Origin: Verrucomicrobiota bacterium
GTDB taxonomy: Bacteria; Verrucomicrobiota; Verrucomicrobiia; JADLBR01
Assembly: GCA_029560585.1 (NCBI GenBank)
Contig: JAKQKQ010000189.1
Coordinates: forward strand, 62,001 to 126,000
Reading direction: 5' to 3'
Length of the DNA: 64,000 bases
Shown: in pieces, positions 34,015 to 42,981 of the stretch
Layout: each line of letters begins with the position of its first letter
Position numbering within the stretch: the stretch's first letter is position 1
Notes under the pieces: model-generated
Told to the model about the DNA's origin: nothing
Databases searched by the model: none
The model's input: the letters and a program-made list of their open reading frames with translations, nothing else
Made by a program: the position numbers and the translations under genes

Positions 34015-34324
34015 GCCGACTTTGCGACTGCCCACGACCTGGGGACGGAGTGCACCCTTGGCTGTTGCACTCGGCCAATTTCTGCGCCCGCGCCGGCATG
34101 CACGGAGTGCGGTCTCTGCGAACGCGTGTGCCCGGCACACCTGCAGATTGTTCAAAAACTGAAGGCGGCCCACGCGCCGCTCGCGTGATCGGCGCTCTTC
34201 TCTGCAGCCTCCGCTCCGCCTCGCAGCGCGGCACGATAATGGCTCCATGCGCCGTGTCTCCGTGAACCCCGTGGTTCAATCGGTCTCCGTTTCAGCATCT
34301 TGTTCATCCTGTCGAAATACTCCG

Positions 34325-35077
34325 TCAGCCCGCAAATGCGCGGAGCAGGCTTTTGACATCGAACGGGCGAAGGCCCGGGTAGGCGCCCACCAGTAGCGCG
34401 CAGACGCCGCTTATGGCCGGCGTGGCAAAGCTCGTCCCCGTGACGCTGGTCCGTCCGCCGCCCGGCGCAGCCGCCATTACCCGGTCGCCGTGGCCCGAGA
34501 ACTCGATGATTCGGTCGTCCCGGAAAAGGAGATGAAACTGCGATTGCAGCTTCGTGTTGTCGACGCCGATGACGGTAGCCACCTCGGCCGGAAAGCCCTC
34601 GTCCGTCAGGGGCATGTTGCGGCGGGACGCCACCACGACCTGGTTCTGGCGATAGGCGGTTTGGCAGAGCGCCTGAAGGGGCTCGGCAAACCTGGCGCTC
34701 GCTGCCAGGCTCATGTTGATGATACGCGCCTTCGACTCGACTGCGACCCGGAACCCTTCCATGAGCGTCTCGCCAGTGCAGACGTTCTTCTCGTCCAGGA
34801 CGCGCACGTCCAGGATGCGCGCGTTCGGCGCAATCCGGGCGATGATGCTGGCCACGGCGGTGCCATGGCCATAGACATCCGCGTTGCGGCGCCCTTTCCC
34901 CTCGACCACCCGGTGCCCCTTGCGCGTCGGCTCCACGCAGACCGCGCGCACGACCCGCCCCTTCAACTGGGGATGCGTGGCGTCCACGCCGCTGTCGACG
35001 ACGGCCACGGTGACGGGCTTCAGCTTCCGCAGCCGCAGCCGTTCCGGTCGGGTCTCGAGTGCGCTGCGCAATTCCAT
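34325..35077 (-). CDS. Subtilisin-like (S8) serine protease without signal peptide
   Basis: 250 residues. The catalytic triad is visible as VAVVDSGVDATH (Asp), YGHGTAVASII (His) and GTSFATPAISG (Ser); the oxyanion Asn is probably in VVASRRNMP, where the usual G-N is altered to R-N. The absence of a signal or prodomain suggests a cytoplasmic enzyme, like the S8 proteases that trim leader peptides in RiPP pathways such as cyanobactins. It is the last gene of the RiPP-like operon, 9 bp after the GAF gene, which supports that role; the cleavage site is unknown. Confidence 0.85.
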   Translation of the reverse strand: MELRSALETRPERLRLRKLKPVTVAVVDSGVDATHPQLKGRVVRAVCVEPTRKGHRVVEGKGRRNADVYGHGTAVASIIARIAPNARILDVRVLDEKNVCTGETLMEGFRVAVESKARIINMSLAASARFAEPLQALCQTAYRQNQVVVASRRNMPLTDEGFPAEVATVIGVDNTKLQSQFHLLFRDDRIIEFSGHGDRVMAAAPGGGRTSVTGTSFATPAISGVCALLVGAYPGLRPFDVKSLLRAFAG

Positions 35078-35086
35078 GGTTGAGGC

Positions 35087-35740
35087 CTATTCGGCGGCGA
35101 GCGCCGCGATGTCCGCAAGGAGCCGGGCGATCCGGGCCTTGGCGTGCGGCTTGTTTCGCGTCAGTTCCAGTACCGAGTTCGCGATTTCAAATTCCGTGCG
35201 TCCGTCGGCTCCGGCCCTCCTTTGGGAACGCCCGCCACGCCGGGGGGCCTGCAGATCCGAGAGCCGCCGCGCCTGGTCCACCACTACGCCCGCCACGGCC
35301 GCGATGCGACCGTAAAGCACGGCATCCTCGCCCGTGAACTCCTTGCCTGAACGGAAGCTCACCGCCGTCAGCACCCCGACCAGGCGGTCCTCGATCAGCA
35401 TCGGGGCCGCCAGGACGGCCTCGGGACCTTTGTTCGGCCGGGCCTGGCGGGTCTTGAAGACCGGCGCGCCGATCTGAACCTCCCGCGTCTGCGCAGCGAG
35501 ACCGGTGATGCCCTTCCCTACCGGGACGGCCTGCCCGAGCAACGCTTTCTCGGAGGACTTGCTACCGGTCGTCATGGCGAAGACGAGCGCCTTCTTCGCT
35601 TCGTCATAAACCAGAAGCGACCCTTCCTCGGCGCCGACGAATTGCGCACCCAATTCGATGAGCAGGCGCAGGACTTCCGGTTCCCGGCCACGGGACGATA
35701 TTCCGAGGTGAATTTCCAATACCGAGTTTGCTTTGGTCAT
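35087..35740 (-). CDS. GAF-domain protein
   Basis: 217 residues from ATG 35740. A GAF sensor domain covers about residues 20-170: LLIELGAQFVGAEEGSLLVY, VPVGKGITGLAAQTREVQIG, VLAAPMLIEDRLVGVLTAVS and EDAVLYGRIAAVAGVVVDQA. The C-terminal tail is basic, then helical (ARIARLLADIAALAAE). No output domain is attached, so it may bind a small ligand such as a cyclic nucleotide; a class III cyclase is encoded in the same operon, which makes a cNMP link attractive but unproven. Confidence 0.8.
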   Translation of the reverse strand: MTKANSVLEIHLGISSRGREPEVLRLLIELGAQFVGAEEGSLLVYDEAKKALVFAMTTGSKSSEKALLGQAVPVGKGITGLAAQTREVQIGAPVFKTRQARPNKGPEAVLAAPMLIEDRLVGVLTAVSFRSGKEFTGEDAVLYGRIAAVAGVVVDQARRLSDLQAPRRGGRSQRRAGADGRTEFEIANSVLELTRNKPHAKARIARLLADIAALAAE

Positions 35741-35810
35741 CGCTGCTTTCTTTTTCCGGGGCCTGTTCCGCCTCTTATGCCCAATGCGGGTGATGGGAGC
35801 CAAGCGCAAA

Positions 35811-37139
35811 TCAATGGAATGGACATCCACCTGATCTCTCGTCCTCGAGCGGAACAAAATTGACGTACAGGGTGACTCGACCCAGGCCGCGGTCAGGGCA
35901 AAGCCGGTAGGAAAGCGTGTGCGGGATGAGCGTGATCCGCCTTCCGCTTTCCACGGTGAGGGTATCGGGCAGCGAACGGAGCGAAGCCTGGGGCAGACCC
36001 AGTCCTTCGCTGACGATGGCGCCGACCTCGTCCATCGTCAGCCTGCCGGGGAATCCATCACGGAGATTGAGGTGGACCTTGATGCCGCCTTGCGCGGACC
36101 CGTCCGGGGCGTGGTAAATGCTGACGATGCCCACGTTCCGGCTCGGGTCAACGCCGTGGCACAGAAGCCTTTCCAAGGCTTGGAGCACGGGTTGGCCGGC
36201 CTCCTCGAAATGCTCCAGGGCCATGGCCTCCTGAAGGCCGCGCCGATCGAATCCGTCGAACATCGCGTAGACCTTGAGTAAGGGCGGCTGGTCGTTGAAG
36301 TTGCATCCGAGCAGCTCGGTCTGCGCCACCGTGCCAAACCGGTCGCGCCAGCGCTTCAGCCGTTCGCTCGGGAGATTCAGGGCGACCAGGACCTGAATGG
36401 CACGCTCCCAGCGCAGCTCGCGGTCTGCGGCCCAGCCCAGGTTCCAATAAGCCGAGACAGTTTCGCCCTCGGGAGAATAGTCGATGGCCGGGTGCAGGTA
36501 CTTGACGTAGGGGCTGATGAAGCGGGACGGGTCCGCCAGCATCAACCCGCAGATCCGCTCGAAAAGCTCGCGCCCATGGCGCAGGCCTCGACGGAAAGCA
36601 TCCCGCGCCAGGCGGACATTTTCCCACGGCGTGAGCAGCGGATCGCGGCAATCCAGCGCGATCCTCACGCTGCCGGTCGTGCCGCCAACCATGTCGAGGC
36701 ACAGCGCTGGCCGGCTGGGCAGATATTCCCTCGGCATGCAGAGAGGTTGGCGAAGAACGGTTCCGGACCAGGCGGCGATGCCGTCGCGCACGCGCGGCCA
36801 AAGCGCGTCGGCATCCAACCGATGGCAGACCACCTGGAAGACCTGCAGGAAGAAATCCCCGGCGCTTTCGCCCGTCCCTAACGAATCCACGAGATCAGAT
36901 GGAACCAGGGCGCGTGCCGCGATCAACTTTCTCATCCACTCCAACATGGGGATGAGGTCGTCAGACTCGACCCAGGGCGAATACCGGAAACTGCCATCGC
37001 GGAGGGCCTCGTATTGCGCCGGCGAGAGCGGCACCGCCGCGCCATCCGGGCCGATCAGCGACGGTTCGGGCGCCCTCTTGATTTTCCAACGGGGGGAAAG
37101 AAGCCAGCCGTTCATTTCATTCAGATGGGGAGCTTTCAT
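35811..37139 (-). CDS. Unrecognised 442-aa protein of the RiPP-like operon (speculatively an ABBA-type prenyltransferase)
   Basis: Start at ATG 37139, 4 nt after the previous stop; ATG 37151 is an alternative. No family can be named with confidence. The length (about 440), the segment IALDCRDPLLTPWENVRLAR and alternating beta strands with basic/aromatic pairs (LLKVYAMFDGFDRRG; GGIKVHLNLRDGF; GRVTLYVNFVPLE) are reminiscent of aromatic prenyltransferases, which line a barrel with Arg/Lys/Tyr. It ends SGGCPFH. Position between a SPASM enzyme and the GAF gene suggests a tailoring or scaffold role for the peptide product. Confidence 0.7.
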   Translation of the reverse strand: MKAPHLNEMNGWLLSPRWKIKRAPEPSLIGPDGAAVPLSPAQYEALRDGSFRYSPWVESDDLIPMLEWMRKLIAARALVPSDLVDSLGTGESAGDFFLQVFQVVCHRLDADALWPRVRDGIAAWSGTVLRQPLCMPREYLPSRPALCLDMVGGTTGSVRIALDCRDPLLTPWENVRLARDAFRRGLRHGRELFERICGLMLADPSRFISPYVKYLHPAIDYSPEGETVSAYWNLGWAADRELRWERAIQVLVALNLPSERLKRWRDRFGTVAQTELLGCNFNDQPPLLKVYAMFDGFDRRGLQEAMALEHFEEAGQPVLQALERLLCHGVDPSRNVGIVSIYHAPDGSAQGGIKVHLNLRDGFPGRLTMDEVGAIVSEGLGLPQASLRSLPDTLTVESGRRITLIPHTLSYRLCPDRGLGRVTLYVNFVPLEDERSGGCPFH

Positions 37140-37143
37140 GCCA

Positions 37144-38220
37144 TCATCCATGAGTGCGGGTGAGGCTCGGTGCTCGTTCCGCAACCAGGTATTTCCAGAA
37201 CATCCGGTTGGCCGCGCACTCGTGCTCAAACTTGCAGAAATCCATTTGATGGTAGGCTGCGCATCCATGATCGCAGATGGCATTGGCCGGGCACGAGGAG
37301 CAATGGGACCACCGCTGCTTGTTCCGCCAGAATTCCTGTCGCGCGCGCGGAAGCCGGTCCAGGGACGCGGCCCGGCCCAGCCCCCCGCGCATGCTTTTCT
37401 CCACGCATAGGTTGAAGGATCCGTCCGGGTCCAGACAGGCCAGGTGAAGTCCTGCGCCGCACTTCAGTTGTTCGCAATGCTCCTTCACGACCGTCCGTCC
37501 GCGGAAGGCCTGGTCGAATTCCTTCACCTGCCGGTCGACGTTGCGCTCGTGGACCGCACCCTCCTGGTGCCGTTGCATATGCTCGTAGATGGCTTTCTTA
37601 ACGTTGAACAAGGTGTCGGGAGAAAGCCGCTCCAAACGACGGACGCGCGTCGCCTCCCCAATTGGGTTCACTCGGATCTTGAGGAAGCCCTGGCGTCGGA
37701 ACCATTCCAGCGCGTCCTCGATTTCGTTGGCGAGCTCCGGGGTCAGGCAACTGACGATGGCGAACCGGACGGCGCGCGCCTGCAACCGCTTCAGCACCGC
37801 AAGGGTGGCCGCGCCATTTCCCCGACGGACGTCATGGACGTGGGGCGGGCCGTCAAGACTGAAGCCGGGCTCGATCCGCCATCTTTGGAGGAGATTGATG
37901 AAATCGTCATCGACCAGCACGCCGTTCGACTGAATCCCGATGGTGAGGTCGATGCTTCGGCGGCCGGCCTCGGTCGTCGCAACCCGGCAGACACGCTCCA
38001 GGTTTTCCAGCCCCCAAAGGATGGGCTCGCCCCCGGTCATGACCAGGGTGGCCCGGTTTCCTTCCAGGTCGGACAGCCATTGACGGACCGCGCGTTCCGC
38101 GATTTCGGGCGCGAGCGCGGCTTTCCGGCCGGGGCCCGCGGCGGCGCTGCAATAGCGGCAGGCCAGGTTGCACCGATCGGTGGTGGAAACGAACAGCGTG
38201 GCGATCCGGTGTTTGATCAT
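37144..38220 (-). CDS. Radical SAM/SPASM peptide-modifying enzyme
   Basis: 358 residues. The N-terminal C-x3-C-x2-C cluster lies in STTDRCNLACRYCSAAAG; MTGGEPILWG and IGIQSNGVLVDDDFI are standard TIM-barrel motifs. The C-terminal SPASM domain has its Cys set in CGAGLHLACLDPDGSFNLC and CSSCPANAICDHGCAAYHQM. SPASM enzymes install C-S, C-C or C-O cross-links in ribosomal peptides. Genes on both sides are 22 bp (ABC exporter) and 4 bp (unknown 442-aa protein) away in the same direction, so it belongs to the operon. Confidence 0.92.
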   Translation of the reverse strand: MIKHRIATLFVSTTDRCNLACRYCSAAAGPGRKAALAPEIAERAVRQWLSDLEGNRATLVMTGGEPILWGLENLERVCRVATTEAGRRSIDLTIGIQSNGVLVDDDFINLLQRWRIEPGFSLDGPPHVHDVRRGNGAATLAVLKRLQARAVRFAIVSCLTPELANEIEDALEWFRRQGFLKIRVNPIGEATRVRRLERLSPDTLFNVKKAIYEHMQRHQEGAVHERNVDRQVKEFDQAFRGRTVVKEHCEQLKCGAGLHLACLDPDGSFNLCVEKSMRGGLGRAASLDRLPRARQEFWRNKQRWSHCSSCPANAICDHGCAAYHQMDFCKFEHECAANRMFWKYLVAERAPSLTRTHG

Positions 38221-38242
38221 GGGGCCGCAACCCTGTCACCGG

Positions 38243-40114
38243 TTAGTGGCCCGGTTTACCGAACTGTTCCCGGTAGAAGGTGCAGGATCCCATGAGCTGC
38301 TCATGCGTTCCCACGGCCTCGATCACGGTGTCCACGTGGCCGTCTGCGCCCGAAGACACTCCCAGCACGATGACCCGGTCCATGGCCTTGAGAATCTCGG
38401 CCTGGTGCGTGCTGATGATCAGGGTGGTTCCCAGATTCTCCTGCGTGAGGGCATCGATGATGGCCTGCACCTCCATGGGTGGAACCCCGGTGAGGGGTTC
38501 GTCCAGGAGCAGAAGTTCCGGGCGTTTGACGATCGCGCGGCTCAGGATCAGGCGCCTACGCTGGCCGCCGGAGATATTCGATCCCATGTGCTCGAGCACC
38601 GTCTGCAGGCCCTGGGGCATGCGGAGGATCTCCCGGTCGAGGCGGGCCTTAGCCAGCGCCTGCAATGTCTCCTCCTCGCCGACGGCCTGGCCCGCGGGTG
38701 CTCCATACGCGACGTTGCGCGCCACCGTGTCGGCGAAGATGTAGTTGTCCTGCAACATCAGGCCCATGCGTCCGCGCAATTCACCCAGCGGAATCGAGCG
38801 CAGTTCCTTTCCCTTCAGGTAAATCCCGCCCCGGTACTCGCTGAATATCCGGAACAGGAGCAGCAGCAAGGTGGTCTTGCCGGCGCCGCTCGGCCCGACC
38901 AGCGCCACCCGCTCTCCCTCAAGAATCTCAAGCCGCGAGAAACGGAATCGTCGCCTGGCGCCGGGGAACTCGAACTCCATGTCCCGGATCGCGAGGAAGG
39001 CCGCCGGGGACGACGACGGTTCCGCATGATCGTCCCCGGTGGATGCGCGCTCGGTCTCCGACGGGTGATGGAAAATCTCCTCCAGGTTGTTGACGCTGAC
39101 CTCCAGCTCCTTGAGCGCCATGGGGATGGCGGATAGCCGGTCCACCGGGCCGTAGAGCATGCTGGTCGCAGCGACGAAGGCCATGAGCGTTTCCAAGGGT
39201 GTGATTCCCTTCATGACCAGATATCCGCCGATCACCATCACCGCCACCGGCCCGATGGCGCTGAGGAGCTCGGTCATGCATTTGTCGAAGAGCAGCACAT
39301 AGGCGTGCCACCGTTTTCTCCGGGCGGCATTCTCGGTGATGTCGGCGAAGCGCCCGGTCTCAAAGGCTTCGCGGGCGTTGGCGCGGATGTCGAGGAAACG
39401 CTCGAAGGACTCCTGGGCGAAGCCCGAGACCTCCTCGCGGCTGCGGTCGACGGCGTGGATGCGCTGGGCGGCGACACGGGCGGAAAACCAGGCGAGGACG
39501 ACGTAGAGGACCAGCACCAGGAGCGAGACGAGGGTCAGGCGCGGTTCCAGGGCGGCCAGATAAATGATCACGCCGCTGAAGATGACGAGGTCGGCGACCC
39601 GGAACAGGCAAACGTCCAGCACCAGCCGCCGGATCTGGGCGGAATCGTGATGAATGCGCTTGACCAGCGCCGCCACCCGGAACTCCTTGAATGCCGGGTA
39701 GGGCAGCGTCACCACCTTCGCGTAAACCCGGTCCTGAAACATCTTGGTGAGCTTAATGGAGACCAGTTCGAAGATGATGTCGCGAGCGTACATGAGGACG
39801 TAGGTGATGGCCGGGAGCGCCAGGGCCACGATCGCGCAGGTGACGAACAGGGGGTCGCCGCCGAGACGGAACCGTGCGCCCAGCCAGGCCGCAAATCCGG
39901 AGGCCTCAGCCCCGGCCAGACGGATTTGGAGCGTCTGGATCAAGGCCCGGGCGGCCTCGATGGAGGCGATCTGCGAGAAGGTCGTGACGAAAAGAAGCAC
40001 CAGGGAAATAACGAGGTAGCCGCGGATCTGCTTCAGGTCCGGGAGGATGTGCTTGCGGGTGAAATGGGTCAGTGTCATCTGGTCCTGGACCCGAGTTTCC
40101 ATCGAACTGCGCAA
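38243..40114 (-). CDS. ABC-type exporter, fused membrane and ATPase domains
   Basis: 623 residues. A six-helix ABC transporter membrane region (about 25-330; YLVISLVLLFVTTFSQIASI is helix 1) is followed by the ATPase with Walker A VGPSGAGKTTLL (about 405), Q-loop MLQDNYIF, signature ISGGQRRRLILSRA (about 513), Walker B LLLLDEPLTG and H-loop STHQAE. There is no N-terminal C39 peptidase domain, so leader removal must be done elsewhere, presumably by the S8 protease of the operon. Probably exports the mature peptide and may give self-protection. ATGs at residues 5 and 13 are alternative starts. Confidence 0.92.
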   Translation of the reverse strand: MRSSMETRVQDQMTLTHFTRKHILPDLKQIRGYLVISLVLLFVTTFSQIASIEAARALIQTLQIRLAGAEASGFAAWLGARFRLGGDPLFVTCAIVALALPAITYVLMYARDIIFELVSIKLTKMFQDRVYAKVVTLPYPAFKEFRVAALVKRIHHDSAQIRRLVLDVCLFRVADLVIFSGVIIYLAALEPRLTLVSLLVLVLYVVLAWFSARVAAQRIHAVDRSREEVSGFAQESFERFLDIRANAREAFETGRFADITENAARRKRWHAYVLLFDKCMTELLSAIGPVAVMVIGGYLVMKGITPLETLMAFVAATSMLYGPVDRLSAIPMALKELEVSVNNLEEIFHHPSETERASTGDDHAEPSSSPAAFLAIRDMEFEFPGARRRFRFSRLEILEGERVALVGPSGAGKTTLLLLLFRIFSEYRGGIYLKGKELRSIPLGELRGRMGLMLQDNYIFADTVARNVAYGAPAGQAVGEEETLQALAKARLDREILRMPQGLQTVLEHMGSNISGGQRRRLILSRAIVKRPELLLLDEPLTGVPPMEVQAIIDALTQENLGTTLIISTHQAEILKAMDRVIVLGVSSGADGHVDTVIEAVGTHEQLMGSCTFYREQFGKPGH

Positions 40115-40150
40115 GGGAGCACGACAAATCTCTCGGCGATTCCGTTACCG

Positions 40151-41245
40151 CTAACCCTGAAACGGCCTCAGCACCATCTCGTCGTACAGATGACGGACGC
40201 GCTTGTGAACTCCCGGACATTCATCGCGACGGGCGCAGCCAGCGCAGACCGGCCACCTGCAAAATTGGAGGAGCCGTTGGTAGCCCGTGAAGGCCATGAC
40301 GTGGTCGCGATCCTGCCCCGGCTGGATGAAAACGCGGGGGGCATGGTCGGTGAGCCGCTGTCGATCTTTGCTCCGGGGCCATCGCTGGCCGAGCAGGCAC
40401 AGGGGCATCCCTTCCGCCCGGTAGTCGATCCCCAACCGGTCCCACACGTCGAACAACGAGGGCAGGCGCGATTCCAACTCCCGGGGGTCTGGTACCAGGG
40501 CTGCCATCTCCGGAGTGTAAGGCTCGACCAGCGACAGGATCACCTGCGGTCGAACGGGCAAAGCCTCGAGCCAGGAGGCCCCGGCCAGACTTTCCAGAGT
40601 GGCCGAGGTCAGGACGTGGTTGACCCCGAAGTATTCGATCGTTCCCAGCTCCTTCTGGCGGGAAAAGTTGAGGAGGACCTTCCGCCAGGCCGGGTCCGGT
40701 GTCCTCCGGCCCGTGATCCGCTCGATGGATTTTTCGTCAAAGGCTTTCACGCTCACCAAAAAACCGGAGGCTCCGGCGCGGACGATCTTCTCCAGTCGCC
40801 GCTCGTCCTTCGCCCAGATGCCGTTGGTGAGAACCGTGGTCTTGATATCCAGGGCGGCGAGGTCAGCAAGGATGCGCGGGGATTCCTTGAATATGCCCGG
40901 CTCGCCGCCGCTGAGGACGGCGCGGCGCAGGCCGGCCAGGGCGAGTGCTTTCACCAGGACCCGGACCTGGGGCCAGTTGACAGGGCGCTTGTTGGTCCCC
41001 GCCAGGTTGCAGTAGACGCAGTGGTAGTTGCACGAATAGGAGGCGTCGATGATCAGGGCGGCCCGAGTGAGATCCAGATCCAGGATTTCGTTCCACGAAC
41101 TCTTGACGTAATCGCGCCCGCGGATGGGGGCGCGGGAGTCCCTTCGCTCCCGGGATTCGTCGGTGGGATCGAGGCTCGGATCCGACCGGATCTTCCAGAA
41201 GGCGAGCGGCCGCGGACCCGGGCGTCGATGTGTCTTCTGAACCAT
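40151..41245 (-). CDS. Radical SAM enzyme with C-terminal auxiliary Cys cluster
   Basis: 364 residues. The cluster motif C-x3-C-x2-C is in ASYSCNYHCVYCNLAGTNK, followed by VLSGGEPGIFKESPRILADL and TTVLTNGIWAKDE. The C-terminus has CRWPVCAGCARRDECPGVHK, suggesting one auxiliary iron-sulphur cluster (twitch/SPASM-like). It is distinct from the SPASM enzyme encoded at 37144-38220, so the operon has three non-identical radical SAM enzymes. It lies 12 bp after the B12-binding enzyme gene. The substrate is presumably the 74-aa precursor. Confidence 0.9.
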   Translation of the reverse strand: MVQKTHRRPGPRPLAFWKIRSDPSLDPTDESRERRDSRAPIRGRDYVKSSWNEILDLDLTRAALIIDASYSCNYHCVYCNLAGTNKRPVNWPQVRVLVKALALAGLRRAVLSGGEPGIFKESPRILADLAALDIKTTVLTNGIWAKDERRLEKIVRAGASGFLVSVKAFDEKSIERITGRRTPDPAWRKVLLNFSRQKELGTIEYFGVNHVLTSATLESLAGASWLEALPVRPQVILSLVEPYTPEMAALVPDPRELESRLPSLFDVWDRLGIDYRAEGMPLCLLGQRWPRSKDRQRLTDHAPRVFIQPGQDRDHVMAFTGYQRLLQFCRWPVCAGCARRDECPGVHKRVRHLYDEMVLRPFQG

Positions 41246-41257
41246 CGTGTTTTCGTT

Positions 41258-42847
41258 CTAAAGGAAGCAACGCTCATGCGCGTCGATGCGGTCAACCATC
41301 TTCCGTGGCGAGGTCCCGATTTCGAGGAACCTCTCAAGAGTTTCCCTGTCGGCCTGCGCCAGCAAGAACTTGCACATGGAGGCTTGTGTTGCTGAGAACA
41401 AGTCTTCCCTCGCCATCGTTGCGCCTCCCTCGAGGGCCAGGCCCAGACTCTCCAGTTGCCAGAACGCATAGGCGCGCCGCCGTCCCAAACTGGCCTCCGG
41501 CGGCGCCAGGCGCATGGCGGGAAAGAGAACCGCGCCTTGGATCAGGCGCCACCGGTCATAGATCTCCTGCACGGCGGGATCGGCGGCCTTCCACTCGCGT
41601 CGCCACGTGTTGCCGGCGTATCCAGAGGCGATGGGCGTCCCGGATAAGATATCGAGTTCGTTGAGGCCCAGAAAATAGCAGCGCAGGTTCTTTTCCATGA
41701 GCCGTTTCAGAAATTCGAGATCCGTGCGAATGCTCTCCCGGGTCATCCAGGGATGGAAGATGATGGTTCCGGCGGTGACGGTGATGCCCAGCCTGTCGAG
41801 GATGGCCGTGGCCTCCTCGCCCTGCCGGCGGGTGGCGCCCTTGTTGAGCTTCGCGAGGATCGCGTCGTCGCCCGACTCCAACCCCAGCAGGACGTGGTGA
41901 AGGCCCACCTCCTGCAGTTCGCCGAAGGCTTGGGGATAGGCGCAGACTGTGTCGGCCCGGACCATCACGCTGAAGGGGACATGGATCTCTTTCCGGCGCA
42001 TGAGATCGGCGATGGCGGCGGCGCGCTCGTCCGGCGCGGGTCCGCCCAGGAAGTTGTCGTCCACCACGATGATCCGGGTGGCTCGGTGGTTGCGGACCAG
42101 CTCTTCCACCCGGGCTACGAACCACTCCGGTGAATGGCCGCGCCAACGGCCGGACGCGCCCCACAGCGGTCCCACCGCGCAAAAGGAGCAGCGGCCGCTG
42201 CAGCCCCGGCTCGCCACCAAGCTCCAGTCCGCCGGGCCGATGTCCTCGTCGATCCAGTCGAAGTCGATATTTCCCAGCCCGTCAAGGTCCGTCGCCAGGG
42301 AACGGGGTTGATCCCCGCAGATCTGGCCATTCTCTTCCCGCCACCGCAGGCCGGGGATCGAATGCCTGATGTGGCCCTCGCCCAGGGCTATCAACAGGGC
42401 CCGGAGGGCGCCTTCCCCCTCGCCTTCGATCACGTAGTGGATGCGATCGTGAGCCTCGAGAAGCTCCCGCGCCTGATGGGTTGCGTAGTGACCCCCGACC
42501 ACCACCGGGACCTTCCGTCCCAGCTGGCGCTCCAGGATCTGAATGATGCCGAGCGCCTCTTCCAACATGCTGGGAGAATGAAGGCAGAAGCCCAGGAGGC
42601 GCGGCGCGCCCCGGGCGAGGATCCGGGCGACGGTCTCCTGACGGGGCAGACCGTTGAAATAGGCGTCGACCAGATCGCATTCCCACCCGGCCTGACGGGC
42701 GGCGTTTTTGAGATAGAGCAGGGCGAGGGTGTAGAGCCGGTTGAGATTACCCGGGCGCTTGGGCGTGTTGGGCGCACAAAGGACCAGTCGCGGAACCGTC
42801 CCATCCCGGGCACTTGAACAGGCTGTCCGGATCAGTTTTCTCCCCAT
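41258..42847 (-). CDS. Cobalamin-binding radical SAM enzyme
   Basis: 529 residues from ATG 42847; the frame is open up to 43003 only because of a duplicated segment. An N-terminal B12-binding Rossmann region (VPRLVLCAPNTPKRPGNLNR to about residue 200; VPVVVGGHYATHQ, IEGEGEGALRALL) precedes the radical SAM core with C-x3-C-x2-C in VASRGCSGRCSFCAVGPLWG. LGLESGDDAILAKLNKGA is a typical later motif. Members of this group methylate unactivated carbons or carry out ring-forming chemistry on peptides. The 5' end overlaps a remnant of a second precursor copy. Confidence 0.92.
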   Translation of the reverse strand: MGRKLIRTACSSARDGTVPRLVLCAPNTPKRPGNLNRLYTLALLYLKNAARQAGWECDLVDAYFNGLPRQETVARILARGAPRLLGFCLHSPSMLEEALGIIQILERQLGRKVPVVVGGHYATHQARELLEAHDRIHYVIEGEGEGALRALLIALGEGHIRHSIPGLRWREENGQICGDQPRSLATDLDGLGNIDFDWIDEDIGPADWSLVASRGCSGRCSFCAVGPLWGASGRWRGHSPEWFVARVEELVRNHRATRIIVVDDNFLGGPAPDERAAAIADLMRRKEIHVPFSVMVRADTVCAYPQAFGELQEVGLHHVLLGLESGDDAILAKLNKGATRRQGEEATAILDRLGITVTAGTIIFHPWMTRESIRTDLEFLKRLMEKNLRCYFLGLNELDILSGTPIASGYAGNTWRREWKAADPAVQEIYDRWRLIQGAVLFPAMRLAPPEASLGRRRAYAFWQLESLGLALEGGATMAREDLFSATQASMCKFLLAQADRETLERFLEIGTSPRKMVDRIDAHERCFL

Positions 42848-42981
42848 CCGTACTCTGCGCTTGATGAGATTCGCAAGCGCTTGGGCGTGTTGGGCGCTCA
42901 AAGGACCAGTCGCGGAACCGCCCCATCCCGGAGACTCGAGCAGGCTGTCCGGATCACTTATTCTCCCATCCGTAGCTGCGC
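42755..42981. repeat. Tandem imperfect duplication between the precursor gene and the B12-rSAM gene
   Basis: Segment 42755-42862 and segment 42877-42981 are near-identical (GCGCTTGGGCGTGTTGGGCG, GGACCAGTCGCGGAACCG, CAGGCTGTCCGGATCA in both). A further 19-bp block, TCTGCGCTTGATGAGATTC, occurs at about 42854 and again at about 43201, upstream of the intact precursor. The unit is therefore about 347 bp and originally contained a whole precursor gene. Confidence 0.85.
42832..42862 (-). pseudogene. C-terminal remnant of a second precursor peptide gene
   Basis: On the minus strand it reads (A)EYGWGEN-stop, aligned with the intact precursor end RSYGWENK-stop within the duplicated block. The rest was lost, apparently by deletion between two AGCGCAG microhomologies (5' UTR and C-terminal codons). 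It overlaps the start of the B12-rSAM gene. Confidence 0.65.

Noticed and set aside
39305-41395. 696-aa rightward reading frame over the ABC exporter and radical SAM genes
   Set aside because: Opposite strand encodes complete motifs of two known families; the frame has no recognisable domain or start context.
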